From NCBI RefSeq assembly GCF_003172935.1, contig NZ_QGKS01000181.1, positions 1-64,000 of the forward strand: DNA of 64,000 bases. The letters are read 5' to 3'. The notes beneath the pieces are model-generated. The model ran no database searches, had not been told where the DNA came from, and worked only from the letters and a program-made list of their open reading frames with translations. Of the stretch, positions 34,638-44,130 are shown in pieces. The translations under genes and the position numbers were made by a program. The DNA comes from Micromonospora sicca (GTDB taxonomy: Bacteria > Actinomycetota > Actinomycetes > Mycobacteriales > Micromonosporaceae). The stretch's first letter is position 1. Each line of letters begins with the position of its first letter.

Positions 34638-35333
34638 ATGGGCGCCAGAACCTTCGTGGTGATCGGTGGCACCAGCGGTCTCGGTCTGGCGGTGGCCCGC
34701 CTGCTCGTCGACGAACACCGGGTCGCCGTCCTCGGTGACGTGCCTGACGAGGTCGCCGCGGTCGCCGACGAGCTGGGCTGCGCCGGGCGGATCTGCGACG
34801 TCTCCTCCTACGAGCAGGTCCGGGACGCGTTCGCCGAGGTGGTCGACCGGTACGACGTGATCGACGGGGTGGCGGCGTGCGCCTCGATGTGGGCGGGCGG
34901 TGACCTGGCGGACCTCTCCCCGCAGCGGATCCGGCGGGCCGTGGAGATCAACGCCCTGGGCACCACGTACGTGTTCAAGGAGGCGCTGCACCACCTGCGC
35001 CGGCAGGGTCACGGCAACCTGGTGTACATCGGGGCGCTGGCCGTGACGAAGCCCCGGCCGGGCATCCCGATCTACCGGGCCACCAAGAGCTACGGCAGCA
35101 GTCTGGTCGAGTCGCTGGCCGAGGCCCAGCACAGCAACCGGATCAAGGTGATGGAGCTGCATCCCGGGCCGATGCCGACGCGGTTGCAGGAACGGGTCGG
35201 CGACGAGTTCCTCGACAAGATCTACGCGCTGCCGGAGCAGGTCGCCGCCGAGGTCGTACGGCTGCTGCTGCTCGCCCCCGACGACCTGTACGTCTCCGGC
35301 GAACTCGTGCTCCGCGCGGACGGGCGATGGTGA
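34638..35333 (+). CDS. Short-chain dehydrogenase/reductase (SDR)
   Basis: 231 residues. Cofactor motif GGTSGLGLAVARLL (T-G-x3-G-x-G type), and the catalytic YxxxK appears in PIYRATKSYGSS (Tyr-Arg-Ala-Thr-Lys); the usual catalytic Ser position is in VYIGALAVTK, where Gly-Ala replaces the common Ser, so activity may be altered. NAG is replaced by VAACASM. The ATG at 34638 follows GGGAGGG. Its stop lies within the start of the exporter gene, a seven-base overlap, implying coupling. Confidence 0.82.
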   Translation: MGARTFVVIGGTSGLGLAVARLLVDEHRVAVLGDVPDEVAAVADELGCAGRICDVSSYEQVRDAFAEVVDRYDVIDGVAACASMWAGGDLADLSPQRIRRAVEINALGTTYVFKEALHHLRRQGHGNLVYIGALAVTKPRPGIPIYRATKSYGSSLVESLAEAQHSNRIKVMELHPGPMPTRLQERVGDEFLDKIYALPEQVAAEVVRLLLLAPDDLYVSGELVLRADGRW

Positions 35334-36961
35334 CACCCGGAGGCGCCACGGCCGAGGTCACCGTCTCGGCGTGGGCGCCGTTGCGCACCGCCGTCTACCG
35401 CAGCCTGTGGCTGGCCCTGCTCGCCGCGAACATCGGCACCTGGATGCAGACGGTCGGCGCCCAGTGGCTGTTGATCCACCAGTCGAACGCCTCCACCCTG
35501 GTCGCCCTGGTGCAGACCGCCAGCCTGCTGCCGACGCTGCTGCTGGCCCTGCCGGCGGGCGCCCTCGCGGACACCTTCGACCGACGGCACCTGCTGATCT
35601 CGGTGCAGCTGTTCCTGGTGGTGGTCGCCGCGGCGCTGACACTGCTCACCGCGACCGGCCGGATGCCGCCGGCGCTGCTGCTCACCCTCACCTTCGCCTT
35701 CGGCGTGGGACAGGCGCTGACCCTGCCGGCCTGGGCGGCGGTGATCCCGGAGCTGGTGCCCCGGGACCAGCTCCGGTCGGCCTCGGCGCTGGGCTCGATC
35801 AGCGTCAACGTGGCCCGGGCCGTCGGGCCGGCCGCCGCCGGCGTGCTGATCGCCCGCATCGGGGTGGCCCCGGTCTTCGCCCTCAACGCGGTGGCGTTCC
35901 TGGTCTTCGCGCTGGCGCTGTTCCGGTGGCGGCCCGGCGACGCCCGCGCCGTCGAGGTGCCCGAGCGGTTCACCGCCGCGCTGCGGGCCGGCGGCCGGTA
36001 CGTGCGGCACTCGCCGATCGTGCGCCGGCTGCTGCGCCGCGCGCTGGTGTTCGTGATCCCGGCGAGCGCGCTGTGGGCGCTGCTGCCGCTGGTGGCGGCC
36101 CGCCGGCTGCACATGAACTCCAGCGGGTACGGCCTGCTGCTGGCCGCGCTCGGGGTGGGCGCCATCATCGGTGGGCTGCTGCTGCCGAGGATCCGGACCT
36201 GGATGTCGGCCAACCAGTTCCTGCTGGTGGCCGGGGCGACCTACGGCGGCACGCTGATCGTGGTGGCGTCGGTGCGGATCGTCCCGGTGGTGCTGCTCGC
36301 CCTGCTGCCGGCCGGGGTGGCCTGGGTGACCGTCCTCGCCAACGTCAACGCCGAGATCCAGCTCTTCCTGCCCGGCTGGGTACGCGCCCGCGGCCTGGCC
36401 GTGTACCAGATCGTGCAGGGCGGTGGGCAGGCCGTCGGCGCGTTCGCCTGGGGTGTGGTGGCGGACGCCGCCGGGCTGGCCGCCGCGTTCCTCGTGGCGG
36501 CCGCGCTGATGCTGATCGGCGCGGTGACGTCGCAGATCTGGCCGCTGCCCGACCTGCGCGGGCTGAACAAGGACCCGACCACCTACCGGCCGCCCCTGGA
36601 ACTGGCCCTCGAACCGGATCCCCGGGTGGGGCCGGTGCTGGTGGTGGTCACCTACACCGTCCGGCCCGGTCGGGAGGCCGAGTTCCTGGATGCGATGGAC
36701 CACGTCCGCGGGTTCCGGCAGCGTACCGGGGCGATGCGGTGGGGACTCTTCCGCGAGGGCGAGAGCCCGGCCCAGTTCGCGGAGGTCTACCTGGTGCCGT
36801 CCTGGGATGAGCACCTGCGCCAGCACGGGGGTCGGCTGACGACCGCCGACCGCGAGGCCGAGGAACGGGCCAAGGAACTCGCCGAGGGCGAGCCGGAGGT
36901 GCGGCACCTGCTGCCGGCCGCCGCCGGCCTGGCGCTGGCCGACGACGGTGACCTGGCGTGA
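35327..36961 (+). CDS. MFS exporter (EntS-like) with C-terminal ABM-like domain
   Basis: 544 residues. Twelve helices of the MFS_3 (enterobactin-exporter-like) family: SLWLALLAANIGTWMQTVGA, AGALADTFDRRHLL and GLLLAALGVGAIIGGLLLPR. A C-terminal ~110 residue soluble domain resembles an antibiotic-biosynthesis-monooxygenase (ABM) fold: VGPVLVVVTYTVRPGREAEF, DAMDHVRGFRQRTGAMRWGL and EVYLVPSWDEHLRQH. This fusion occurs in actinobacterial DUF894 proteins. Coupled to the SDR gene, so the exported compound may be an SDR product; substrate unknown. Confidence 0.88.
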   Translation: MVTPGGATAEVTVSAWAPLRTAVYRSLWLALLAANIGTWMQTVGAQWLLIHQSNASTLVALVQTASLLPTLLLALPAGALADTFDRRHLLISVQLFLVVVAAALTLLTATGRMPPALLLTLTFAFGVGQALTLPAWAAVIPELVPRDQLRSASALGSISVNVARAVGPAAAGVLIARIGVAPVFALNAVAFLVFALALFRWRPGDARAVEVPERFTAALRAGGRYVRHSPIVRRLLRRALVFVIPASALWALLPLVAARRLHMNSSGYGLLLAALGVGAIIGGLLLPRIRTWMSANQFLLVAGATYGGTLIVVASVRIVPVVLLALLPAGVAWVTVLANVNAEIQLFLPGWVRARGLAVYQIVQGGGQAVGAFAWGVVADAAGLAAAFLVAAALMLIGAVTSQIWPLPDLRGLNKDPTTYRPPLELALEPDPRVGPVLVVVTYTVRPGREAEFLDAMDHVRGFRQRTGAMRWGLFREGESPAQFAEVYLVPSWDEHLRQHGGRLTTADREAEERAKELAEGEPEVRHLLPAAAGLALADDGDLA

Positions 36962-37212
36962 GCCCGTCCGGCCGGTGTGTCGTCCGACGGCGAGCCACCG
37001 GCTCCGGCGGCTCGTCCGGCGAGCGTGATCGCGCGCATTTCGGGAATGAGCGGCCACGGCGAGCGAGGGGGAGATCGCGCCCGGCACCGCAACGGGCGGT
37101 CGCCCGTTGCCACCGGGCGCGACGAGCCGCGGGCGGACCCCGTCGACGGGCGGGTGTGGTGCGCCGGTCCACCCGCCGATGAAGCAACCCATGGGGGAAT
37201 GGAGTGAGCAGG

Positions 37213-38193
37213 ATGGCTCGAAAGAGCACGATCGGGGTGCGGTCGGTGACCGACGCCCTGGGCATCGAACGGGCAAGTCGGGACCGCCCGTCCGAGGGCC
37301 TGGCCCGGTTCCTGGGCTGGTTCAGCCTCGGGCTGGGCGCCGCCGCCCTCGGCGCGCGATCGCGCGTCAGCCGACTGTCCGGCATCGACGACTCCCGGAC
37401 CGCGCAGACCGTGCTGCGGATCGCCGGGGTGCGGGAACTGGGCCACGCCGCGGCGCTGCTCGTCCCCCGCCGAGCCGGGTGGGGGGCGTGGACCCGGGTG
37501 GCCGGCGACGCGATGGACCTCGCCGCCTGCGGACGGGCGCTGCAGCGGCGGCGCGGGGAACGGCGACGGCGGCTGACGTACACCACCCTGGCGGTCGCCG
37601 GGATCACCGCGGTCGACCTCTACACCGCCGTACGCGTCGCCCGGCGCCGGCGCGCGGACGGCAACGAGGTACACGCTGCGGTGACGGTCAACCGGAACAT
37701 CGAGGACGTCTACCGGTTCTGGCACGACTTCGAGAACCTGCCGCGCTTCATGTACCACCTGCGGTCGGTGCGGATGACGGGCGACCGGCGGTCGCGGTGG
37801 ATCGCGAGGGCGCCGGCCGGCAAGAGCGTGGAGTGGGACGCCGAGATCGTCGACGACCGCCCGAACGCGCTGATCAGTTGGCGCTCGGTGGCGGGCGCAC
37901 GGGTGCCCAACTCCGGCACCGTCCGGTTCATGCGCGCCGCCGGTGGGCGGGGCACGGAGGTGCGCGTCCAGATCAGTTACCGGGCGCCGGGCGGGATGCT
38001 CGGGGCGAAGGTCGCCAAGCTCTTCGGTGAGGACCCCCAGCAGCAGGTCTGCGACGACCTGCGGCGGTTCAAGCAGGTGATCGAGACGGGCGAGATCGTC
38101 CGCTCCGACGCCAGCCCGAACGGCAGCAGCGTCCAGCAACAGGCAAACCAGCGCCCGGCGCGACCGGTGGCGATGCGTGGAGCGGAGTGGTGA
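37213..38193 (+). CDS. SRPBCC (START-like) protein with membrane helices
   Basis: 326 residues. The N-terminal ~130 residues contain hydrophobic stretches (FLGWFSLGLGAAALGA and YTTLAVAGITAVDLY) of the DUF4267-like type, and the C-terminal ~150 are a polyketide-cyclase/START domain: VHAAVTVNRNIEDVYRFWHD, NLPRFMYHLRSVRM and ISYRAPGGMLGAKVAKLF. Similar fused proteins accompany zinc alcohol dehydrogenases in actinomycetes, as here (8 bases before the next start). The ATG at 37213 has GGAG eight bases upstream. Function unclear; a lipid-like ligand is inferred. Confidence 0.8.
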   Translation: MARKSTIGVRSVTDALGIERASRDRPSEGLARFLGWFSLGLGAAALGARSRVSRLSGIDDSRTAQTVLRIAGVRELGHAAALLVPRRAGWGAWTRVAGDAMDLAACGRALQRRRGERRRRLTYTTLAVAGITAVDLYTAVRVARRRRADGNEVHAAVTVNRNIEDVYRFWHDFENLPRFMYHLRSVRMTGDRRSRWIARAPAGKSVEWDAEIVDDRPNALISWRSVAGARVPNSGTVRFMRAAGGRGTEVRVQISYRAPGGMLGAKVAKLFGEDPQQQVCDDLRRFKQVIETGEIVRSDASPNGSSVQQQANQRPARPVAMRGAEW

Positions 38194-38200
38194 GGAACCG

Positions 38201-39376
<1,176 letters not shown>

Positions 39377-39391
39377 CGGAACCATCCACAC

Positions 39392-39422
39392 CGTCGCGCC
39401 GGGCAGCGGGCCCGGCGCGACG
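39392..39422. terminator. 13-base-stem terminator
   Basis: CGTCGCGCCGGGC pairs perfectly with GCCCGGCGCGACG around a five-base loop, 16 bases after the ADH stop and between it and the converging hydrolase gene. Confidence 0.7.
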
Positions 39423-39657
39423 GCGTGCCGCGCCCAGCCGCACGGCCCGGCGTTTCCGGCAACCCCCCCGGCCGCCGGCAGCCTGCTGGAGGTGGTCGGC
39501 CGGGTGATCGCGGTGACCTGCTGCCTCGGCACCATGTGGCAGGTCTTCCGGCGCGACGGCGGGCCGCACCGGGTCACGCCTGAGGGAGCGCGCGGAGCGC
39601 AGGTCGGCGTGGCGGCCGGGGAGCGGCTGCGCCCTGGGATCCCCGGGCGCCGACACC

Positions 39658-40536
39658 TCACCGGTCCAACAGCGCGCGCAGCGCCTTCACCACCTCGGCG
39701 GGCGCCTCCTCGGCCATGAAATGGCCATAGCTGACCGGCACGTGCACCAGGTCGGGCGCCCACGCCCGCCACCTGGCGGCGGCGTCGAAGCCCAGCGCCG
39801 CGCCCCAGTCCTGCTGGAGCACGGTCACCGGCATGCGGAGCCGGTTACCGGCCGCGTGGTCGGCCCGGTCGTGCTCGACGTCGATCCCGGCCGACGCCCG
39901 GTAGTCCGCGACGATGGAGACGACCGCCTCCCGGGAGGCCCGCAGGTAGGCGGCCCGCACGTCGGCCGGGATCGCCTCCGGGTCGCCCGCCCAGACGTCC
40001 AGGAAGTGGCCGAAGAAGGCGTCCGGGCTGGCCGCGATCAACCGCTCCGGCAGGCCGGGCGGCTGCGCCATCAGGTAGAGGTGGAACCCGACGGCGGCGC
40101 TGGTGCCGTGCAGCACGTCCCACATGTCGAGGGTGGGCAGCACGTCGAGCGAGGCGAGATGGGTGACCGCGCCGGGGTGGTCCAGGCCGGCGCGGACCGC
40201 GACCAGGGCGCCGCGGTCGTGCCCGGCCAGGGCGAACCGGTCGTGCCCCAGCTCGCGGGCCAGCGCGACGACGTCGGCGGCCATGGTGCGCTTCGCGTAC
40301 GCCGTGCCGTCGGTGTCCGCGGGCTTGTCGCTGGCGCCGTAGCCGCGCAGGTCGGGGCAGATGACGGTGTGGTCGGCGGCGAGGTCGGCGGCGACGTGCC
40401 GCCACATGAGGTGGGTCTGCGGGAAGCCGTGCAGCAGCACGATCGGGCTGCCGGAGCCGCCGACGGCGGTGTTCAGGGTCACGCCGTCGGCGACGGTGAC
40501 GCGTCGGTAGTCGAACCCACTGATCCTGGGATCCAC
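39658..40536 (-). CDS. Alpha/beta hydrolase (haloacetate-dehalogenase-like)
   Basis: 292 residues. Oxyanion motif VLLHGFPQTHLMWRHV; nucleophile Asp in the elbow LAGHDRGALVAVRAG; catalytic acid and His near YGHFMAEEAP. The H-D-R-G elbow with Asp nucleophile is typical of epoxide hydrolases and fluoroacetate dehalogenases; the CPDLRGYGASDKP motif fits both. So it is either an epoxide hydrolase or a dehalogenase. GTG start at 40536 with AGAGAGG six bases upstream. Divergent from the SARP regulator. Confidence 0.87.
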   Translation of the reverse strand: MDPRISGFDYRRVTVADGVTLNTAVGGSGSPIVLLHGFPQTHLMWRHVAADLAADHTVICPDLRGYGASDKPADTDGTAYAKRTMAADVVALARELGHDRFALAGHDRGALVAVRAGLDHPGAVTHLASLDVLPTLDMWDVLHGTSAAVGFHLYLMAQPPGLPERLIAASPDAFFGHFLDVWAGDPEAIPADVRAAYLRASREAVVSIVADYRASAGIDVEHDRADHAAGNRLRMPVTVLQQDWGAALGFDAAARWRAWAPDLVHVPVSYGHFMAEEAPAEVVKALRALLDR

Positions 40537-40669
40537 GGAATGCCTCTCTGTTCGGATGTCCGGTACGCGCCGAGCCTGCCCGGGGCGGATCAGCGGCGGA
40601 TCAGCGTCCGATGAGTGGCCCGGCCGGCGCGCCGGTGCGGCGACCCCTGCGGTGCCTAGAGTGGGCGAC

Positions 40670-43600
40670 ATGACCAGCCAGACCTCGGTGCGGTTCGGCG
40701 TGCTGGGGCCGGTGGAGGCGGTCGGCGAGCGCGGCCCCGTACCGCTGAAGGGGACCCGGCAGCGCGCCGTGCTGGCCCGGCTGCTGGTCGCCCGGGGACG
40801 GTTGGTGCCGGTCGATCGGCTCGTCGGCGACCTGTGGGCCGAGCCGCCGGAGGGCGCGGTGGCCGCCATCCGCACCTTCGTCGCCGACCTGCGCCGCGCC
40901 CTGGAGCCCGACCGGCCGCCGCGGCAGCCGGCCCGGCTGCTGGTCACCACCCCGCCGGGGTACGCGCTGGCCGCCGCGTCCGACGCCGTCGACGCCTGGC
41001 GGTTCGAGACGGCGGTCGCCGGCGCGGGCGCGCTGCTGGCGGCGGGACGCCCCGGACCGGCCCTCGCCGGCCTGGACGCGGCGCTCGCCCTGTGGCGAGG
41101 GCCGGCGTACGCGGAGTTCGCGGACCAGGGCTGGGCCCGGGGAGAGATCAACCGGCTCGACGAACTGCGGATGCTGGCCGTGGAGCGGCGGGCCGAGGCG
41201 CTGCTGGCGCTGGGCCGGGCCGCCGAGGCCGCCTCCGACCTGCGCGCCCACACGACTGCCCAACCGCTGCGGGAGGACGCCTGGCACCTGCTGGCCGTTG
41301 CCCTCTACCGTGCCGGCCGGCAGGGCGACGCGCTGGCCGCGCTGCGCCGGGCCCGGGAGACGCTGGTGGGGGAGCTGGGATTGGACCCGGGCCCGCGGCT
41401 GCGACAGCTCGAGGCCGACATCCTCGCCCAGGCGCCGCACCTGCGCCCGACGCCGGTCACCGGGCCCGTGCCAGGCGAGCCGCCGACGCTCGCGCCCGCC
41501 GGCGCTGCGGTCTCGACGCCCGCCGGCGCTGCGGTGTCGACGCCCGCCGGCGGTGCGCTGCCGGCCGCCGGCGCTGCGGTGCCGACGCCTGCCGGCGGCG
41601 AGCCGTCGGTGCCGGTGTCCGGTGAGCGGCGCCCGTTCGTCGGGCGCGGCGCGGAGCTGGCCGGCCTGGTACGAGCGGCCGACGAGGTGGCCCGGCGCGG
41701 CCGGCCGGGCCTCGCTCTGGTCTCCGCCGAGGCGGGCGGCGGGAAGACCGCGCTCGCCGAGGCGCTCACCGAGCGGTTGGCCGCCGCCGGCTGGAGCACG
41801 GCCTGGGGCCGCAGCCCCGAGTACGACGGCGCGCCGGTCGCCTGGCCCTGGGCGCAGGTCACCGCAGCGCTGACCGCCGGCTCATCGCCGCCCGATCCCG
41901 GCTCGCCGGCGACCGCAGCGGACGCCGGATCCGGCCCGGACGCGCCGACGGGCGCGACCGGTGGACCGTCCCCCGCCGGGGACGCCGCAGCGGCGGCGGA
42001 CCCCGCCGTGGACCGGTTCCGGCTGCACCGGGCCGCCGCGACCCGACTTGCGGCGGCGGCCGGCCGGCGGCCGGTGCTCGTGGTCCTGGACGACCTGCAC
42101 CGGGCCGACGCGGACACCCTCGACCTGCTGACCGCCCTGCTCGCCGGGCCGGAGCCGGTCACCGGGCCGGTGTTCGTCGTCGGCACGTTCCGCGCCACCG
42201 AGATCTCCCCGGGGCTGACCGCGACCCTGGCCCGGCTCGCCCGGACCGAACCCGTCCGGGTCTATCTCGGCGGCCTGTCGGAGGCGGCGACCGGGGAGGT
42301 CGCGGGCGCCGTCGTCGGGCGGGAGCTGGAACCGTCGACCGTGCGGCTGCTCCACCGGCGCAGCGGCGGCAACCCGTTCTTCGTCCGGGAGCTGGCGAGG
42401 CTGCTCGCGGCCGAGGGCGACGCGGCCCTGGCGGCGGTCCCGGCCGGCGTGCGGGACGTCATCCGGCACCGCCTGGGGCAGCTGCCGGAGGCCACCCGGA
42501 CCGTGCTGCGGCAGGCCGCGGTGATCGGCCGGGACGTCGACCCGGAGGTGCTCGCCGCAGTCGCCGGCGAGGACGCCATGCTCGACGCGCTGGACCGGGC
42601 CGGGCCGGCCGGCTTCCTGACCGGGCCGGGCACCCGGTTCACCCACATCCTGGTCCGCGACACCCTCTACGGGGACCTGTCCGCGCCGCGCCGGGCCCGC
42701 TGGCACACCGAGGTCGGGGAGGCGATCGAACGGCTGCGCCCGGACGACGTCGCCGCGCTGGCGCACCACTTCACCCAGGCCGGCGGCCGAGCCACCGCCC
42801 CGCGCGCCGCCCGCTACGCCACAGCCGCCGCCGAACGGGCCGAACGGCGCCGCAACCCGCACGAGGCGGCCCGCCTCTGGCAGCAGGCGGTCGCCGCCCA
42901 CGACCGGGCGGGTGGGCAGGACGTACGCGGGCGGCTGGGCGCGGTGATGGGGCTGGGCCGGGCGCTGGCCGTGACCGGACACCTGGCGCAGACCCGCCGG
43001 CTTCGGGCCGAGGCCGTCGCCTCCGTCGAGCGAATCGACGATCCGGTGCTGACCGGGACCGTGCTGGCGGCCTTCGACGTCCCGGCCGTCTGGACCCGCA
43101 ACGACGACGAGGACCTCTCCCGCCGGGTCGTCGAGGCCGCCGAACGCACCCTGGCGGTGCTCCCCGCCGAGCAGGCGGAACAGCGCAGCCGGCTGTTGAG
43201 CACCCTGGCCCTGGAGCTGCGCGGCACCACCACCGACCGTGGCCGCCGGGCGGCCGCAGAGGCGGAGGCGATCGCCCGGCGACTCGGCGACCCGGCGCTG
43301 CTGGCCTTCGCCCTCAACGCCCGCTTCATGCACACCTTCCGGCGGACCGGCCTCGCTCCCGAACGTGCCCGTCTCGGCGCGGAGCTGGTCGACCTGGCCG
43401 CCCCGCACCAGCTGGTGACCTTCGAGGTGCTCGGGCACCTCATCGGCCTGCAGGCGCGGTGCGGGCTCGGCGACCTGGCCGCCGCCGACGCCCACGCCCG
43501 CGCCGCCGACCGGCTGGCCGAGCGGTACGAGCTACCGCTCGTCGGCGTCTTCACCCGGTGGTACGCCGCCCTGCGGCCGGCCGTCGACGGGGACCGCGCG

Positions 43601-44107
43601 GCGGCGGAGGTCGCGTACCGGGCCGCCGAGGCTCGGCTCGCCGGCAGCGGGATACCGGGCATGGCTCACGGGCTGCTGCCCCTCGCCCTGCTCGGGCTGC
43701 GGCTGTCCACCAAGGACGACGAGCGCCCCCTGCTCACGGCGGGCGCCGACTGGGGGCCGTACGAGCCGTGGGTGCGCCCGCTGGTCCGGCTCGCCGCCGG
43801 CCGCCCCGCCGAGGCCGCCGCCGCGCTGCGGGCCCTGCCGGAGACGCCGCACGACCTGCTGTCCGAGGCGCGCCTGTGCCTGGCCGCCCGCGCCGCGCTC
43901 GCCCTCGACGACCGGCCCCGGATCGCGCGCCTGTACCCCGAACTGCTGCCCGCCGCCGACGAACTGGCCGGGGCGGGCAGCGGGGCGCTCACCCTCGGCC
44001 CGGTGGCCCGTTACCTCGGCGAGCTGGCCACGGCGCTGGGCCGCCCCGACGAGGCGGCGGCCCACCAGCGGACGGCACGGCGCTTCCGGGTACCGGAAGT
44101 TCGCTAG
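40670..44107 (+). CDS. Large SARP/BTAD-type transcriptional regulator with AAA ATPase
   Basis: 1145 residues. OmpR-type winged helix (RFGVLGPVEAVGERGPVPLK to LWAEPPEGAVAAIRTFVADL), then a bacterial transcriptional activation domain with TPR-like repeats (LDAALALWRGPAYAEF, LRRARETLVGELGLDPGPRL). A Pro/Ala-repeat linker follows, then an AAA domain with P-loop AEAGGGKTALAEAL and Walker B-like LVVLDDLHRADAD, and a long helical C-terminal region. This is the architecture of SARP regulators of secondary metabolism such as AfsR, but no biosynthetic cluster lies beside it. The ATG at 40670 is followed by the standard MTSQTSVRFGVLGPVE start. Confidence 0.9.
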   Translation: MTSQTSVRFGVLGPVEAVGERGPVPLKGTRQRAVLARLLVARGRLVPVDRLVGDLWAEPPEGAVAAIRTFVADLRRALEPDRPPRQPARLLVTTPPGYALAAASDAVDAWRFETAVAGAGALLAAGRPGPALAGLDAALALWRGPAYAEFADQGWARGEINRLDELRMLAVERRAEALLALGRAAEAASDLRAHTTAQPLREDAWHLLAVALYRAGRQGDALAALRRARETLVGELGLDPGPRLRQLEADILAQAPHLRPTPVTGPVPGEPPTLAPAGAAVSTPAGAAVSTPAGGALPAAGAAVPTPAGGEPSVPVSGERRPFVGRGAELAGLVRAADEVARRGRPGLALVSAEAGGGKTALAEALTERLAAAGWSTAWGRSPEYDGAPVAWPWAQVTAALTAGSSPPDPGSPATAADAGSGPDAPTGATGGPSPAGDAAAAADPAVDRFRLHRAAATRLAAAAGRRPVLVVLDDLHRADADTLDLLTALLAGPEPVTGPVFVVGTFRATEISPGLTATLARLARTEPVRVYLGGLSEAATGEVAGAVVGRELEPSTVRLLHRRSGGNPFFVRELARLLAAEGDAALAAVPAGVRDVIRHRLGQLPEATRTVLRQAAVIGRDVDPEVLAAVAGEDAMLDALDRAGPAGFLTGPGTRFTHILVRDTLYGDLSAPRRARWHTEVGEAIERLRPDDVAALAHHFTQAGGRATAPRAARYATAAAERAERRRNPHEAARLWQQAVAAHDRAGGQDVRGRLGAVMGLGRALAVTGHLAQTRRLRAEAVASVERIDDPVLTGTVLAAFDVPAVWTRNDDEDLSRRVVEAAERTLAVLPAEQAEQRSRLLSTLALELRGTTTDRGRRAAAEAEAIARRLGDPALLAFALNARFMHTFRRTGLAPERARLGAELVDLAAPHQLVTFEVLGHLIGLQARCGLGDLAAADAHARAADRLAERYELPLVGVFTRWYAALRPAVDGDRAAAEVAYRAAEARLAGSGIPGMAHGLLPLALLGLRLSTKDDERPLLTAGADWGPYEPWVRPLVRLAAGRPAEAAAALRALPETPHDLLSEARLCLAARAALALDDRPRIARLYPELLPAADELAGAGSGALTLGPVARYLGELATALGRPDEAAAHQRTARRFRVPEVR
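41494..41601 (+). repeat. 24-base tandem repeats encoding a Pro-Ala linker
   Basis: Two near-identical 24-base units (41494-41517 and 41518-41541) are followed by two degraded copies. They encode AGAAVSTP-type repeats joining the BTAD domain to the ATPase domain in the SARP regulator. Length is a multiple of three, so copy number can change without frameshift. Confidence 0.8.
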
Positions 44108-44130
44108 CGCCGCGACCGGAACGCGCGGGC

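Noticed and set aside
36962-37212. Several small plus-strand frames between the exporter and SRPBCC genes
   Set aside because: All are Arg/Gly/Pro-rich, lack convincing starts, and show no homology signal; likely intergenic.
39423-39657. Small plus-strand frame after the ADH terminator
   Set aside because: About 75 codons with a hydrophobic start, but overlapping the hydrolase gene's 3' end and without ribosome site or recognisable family.
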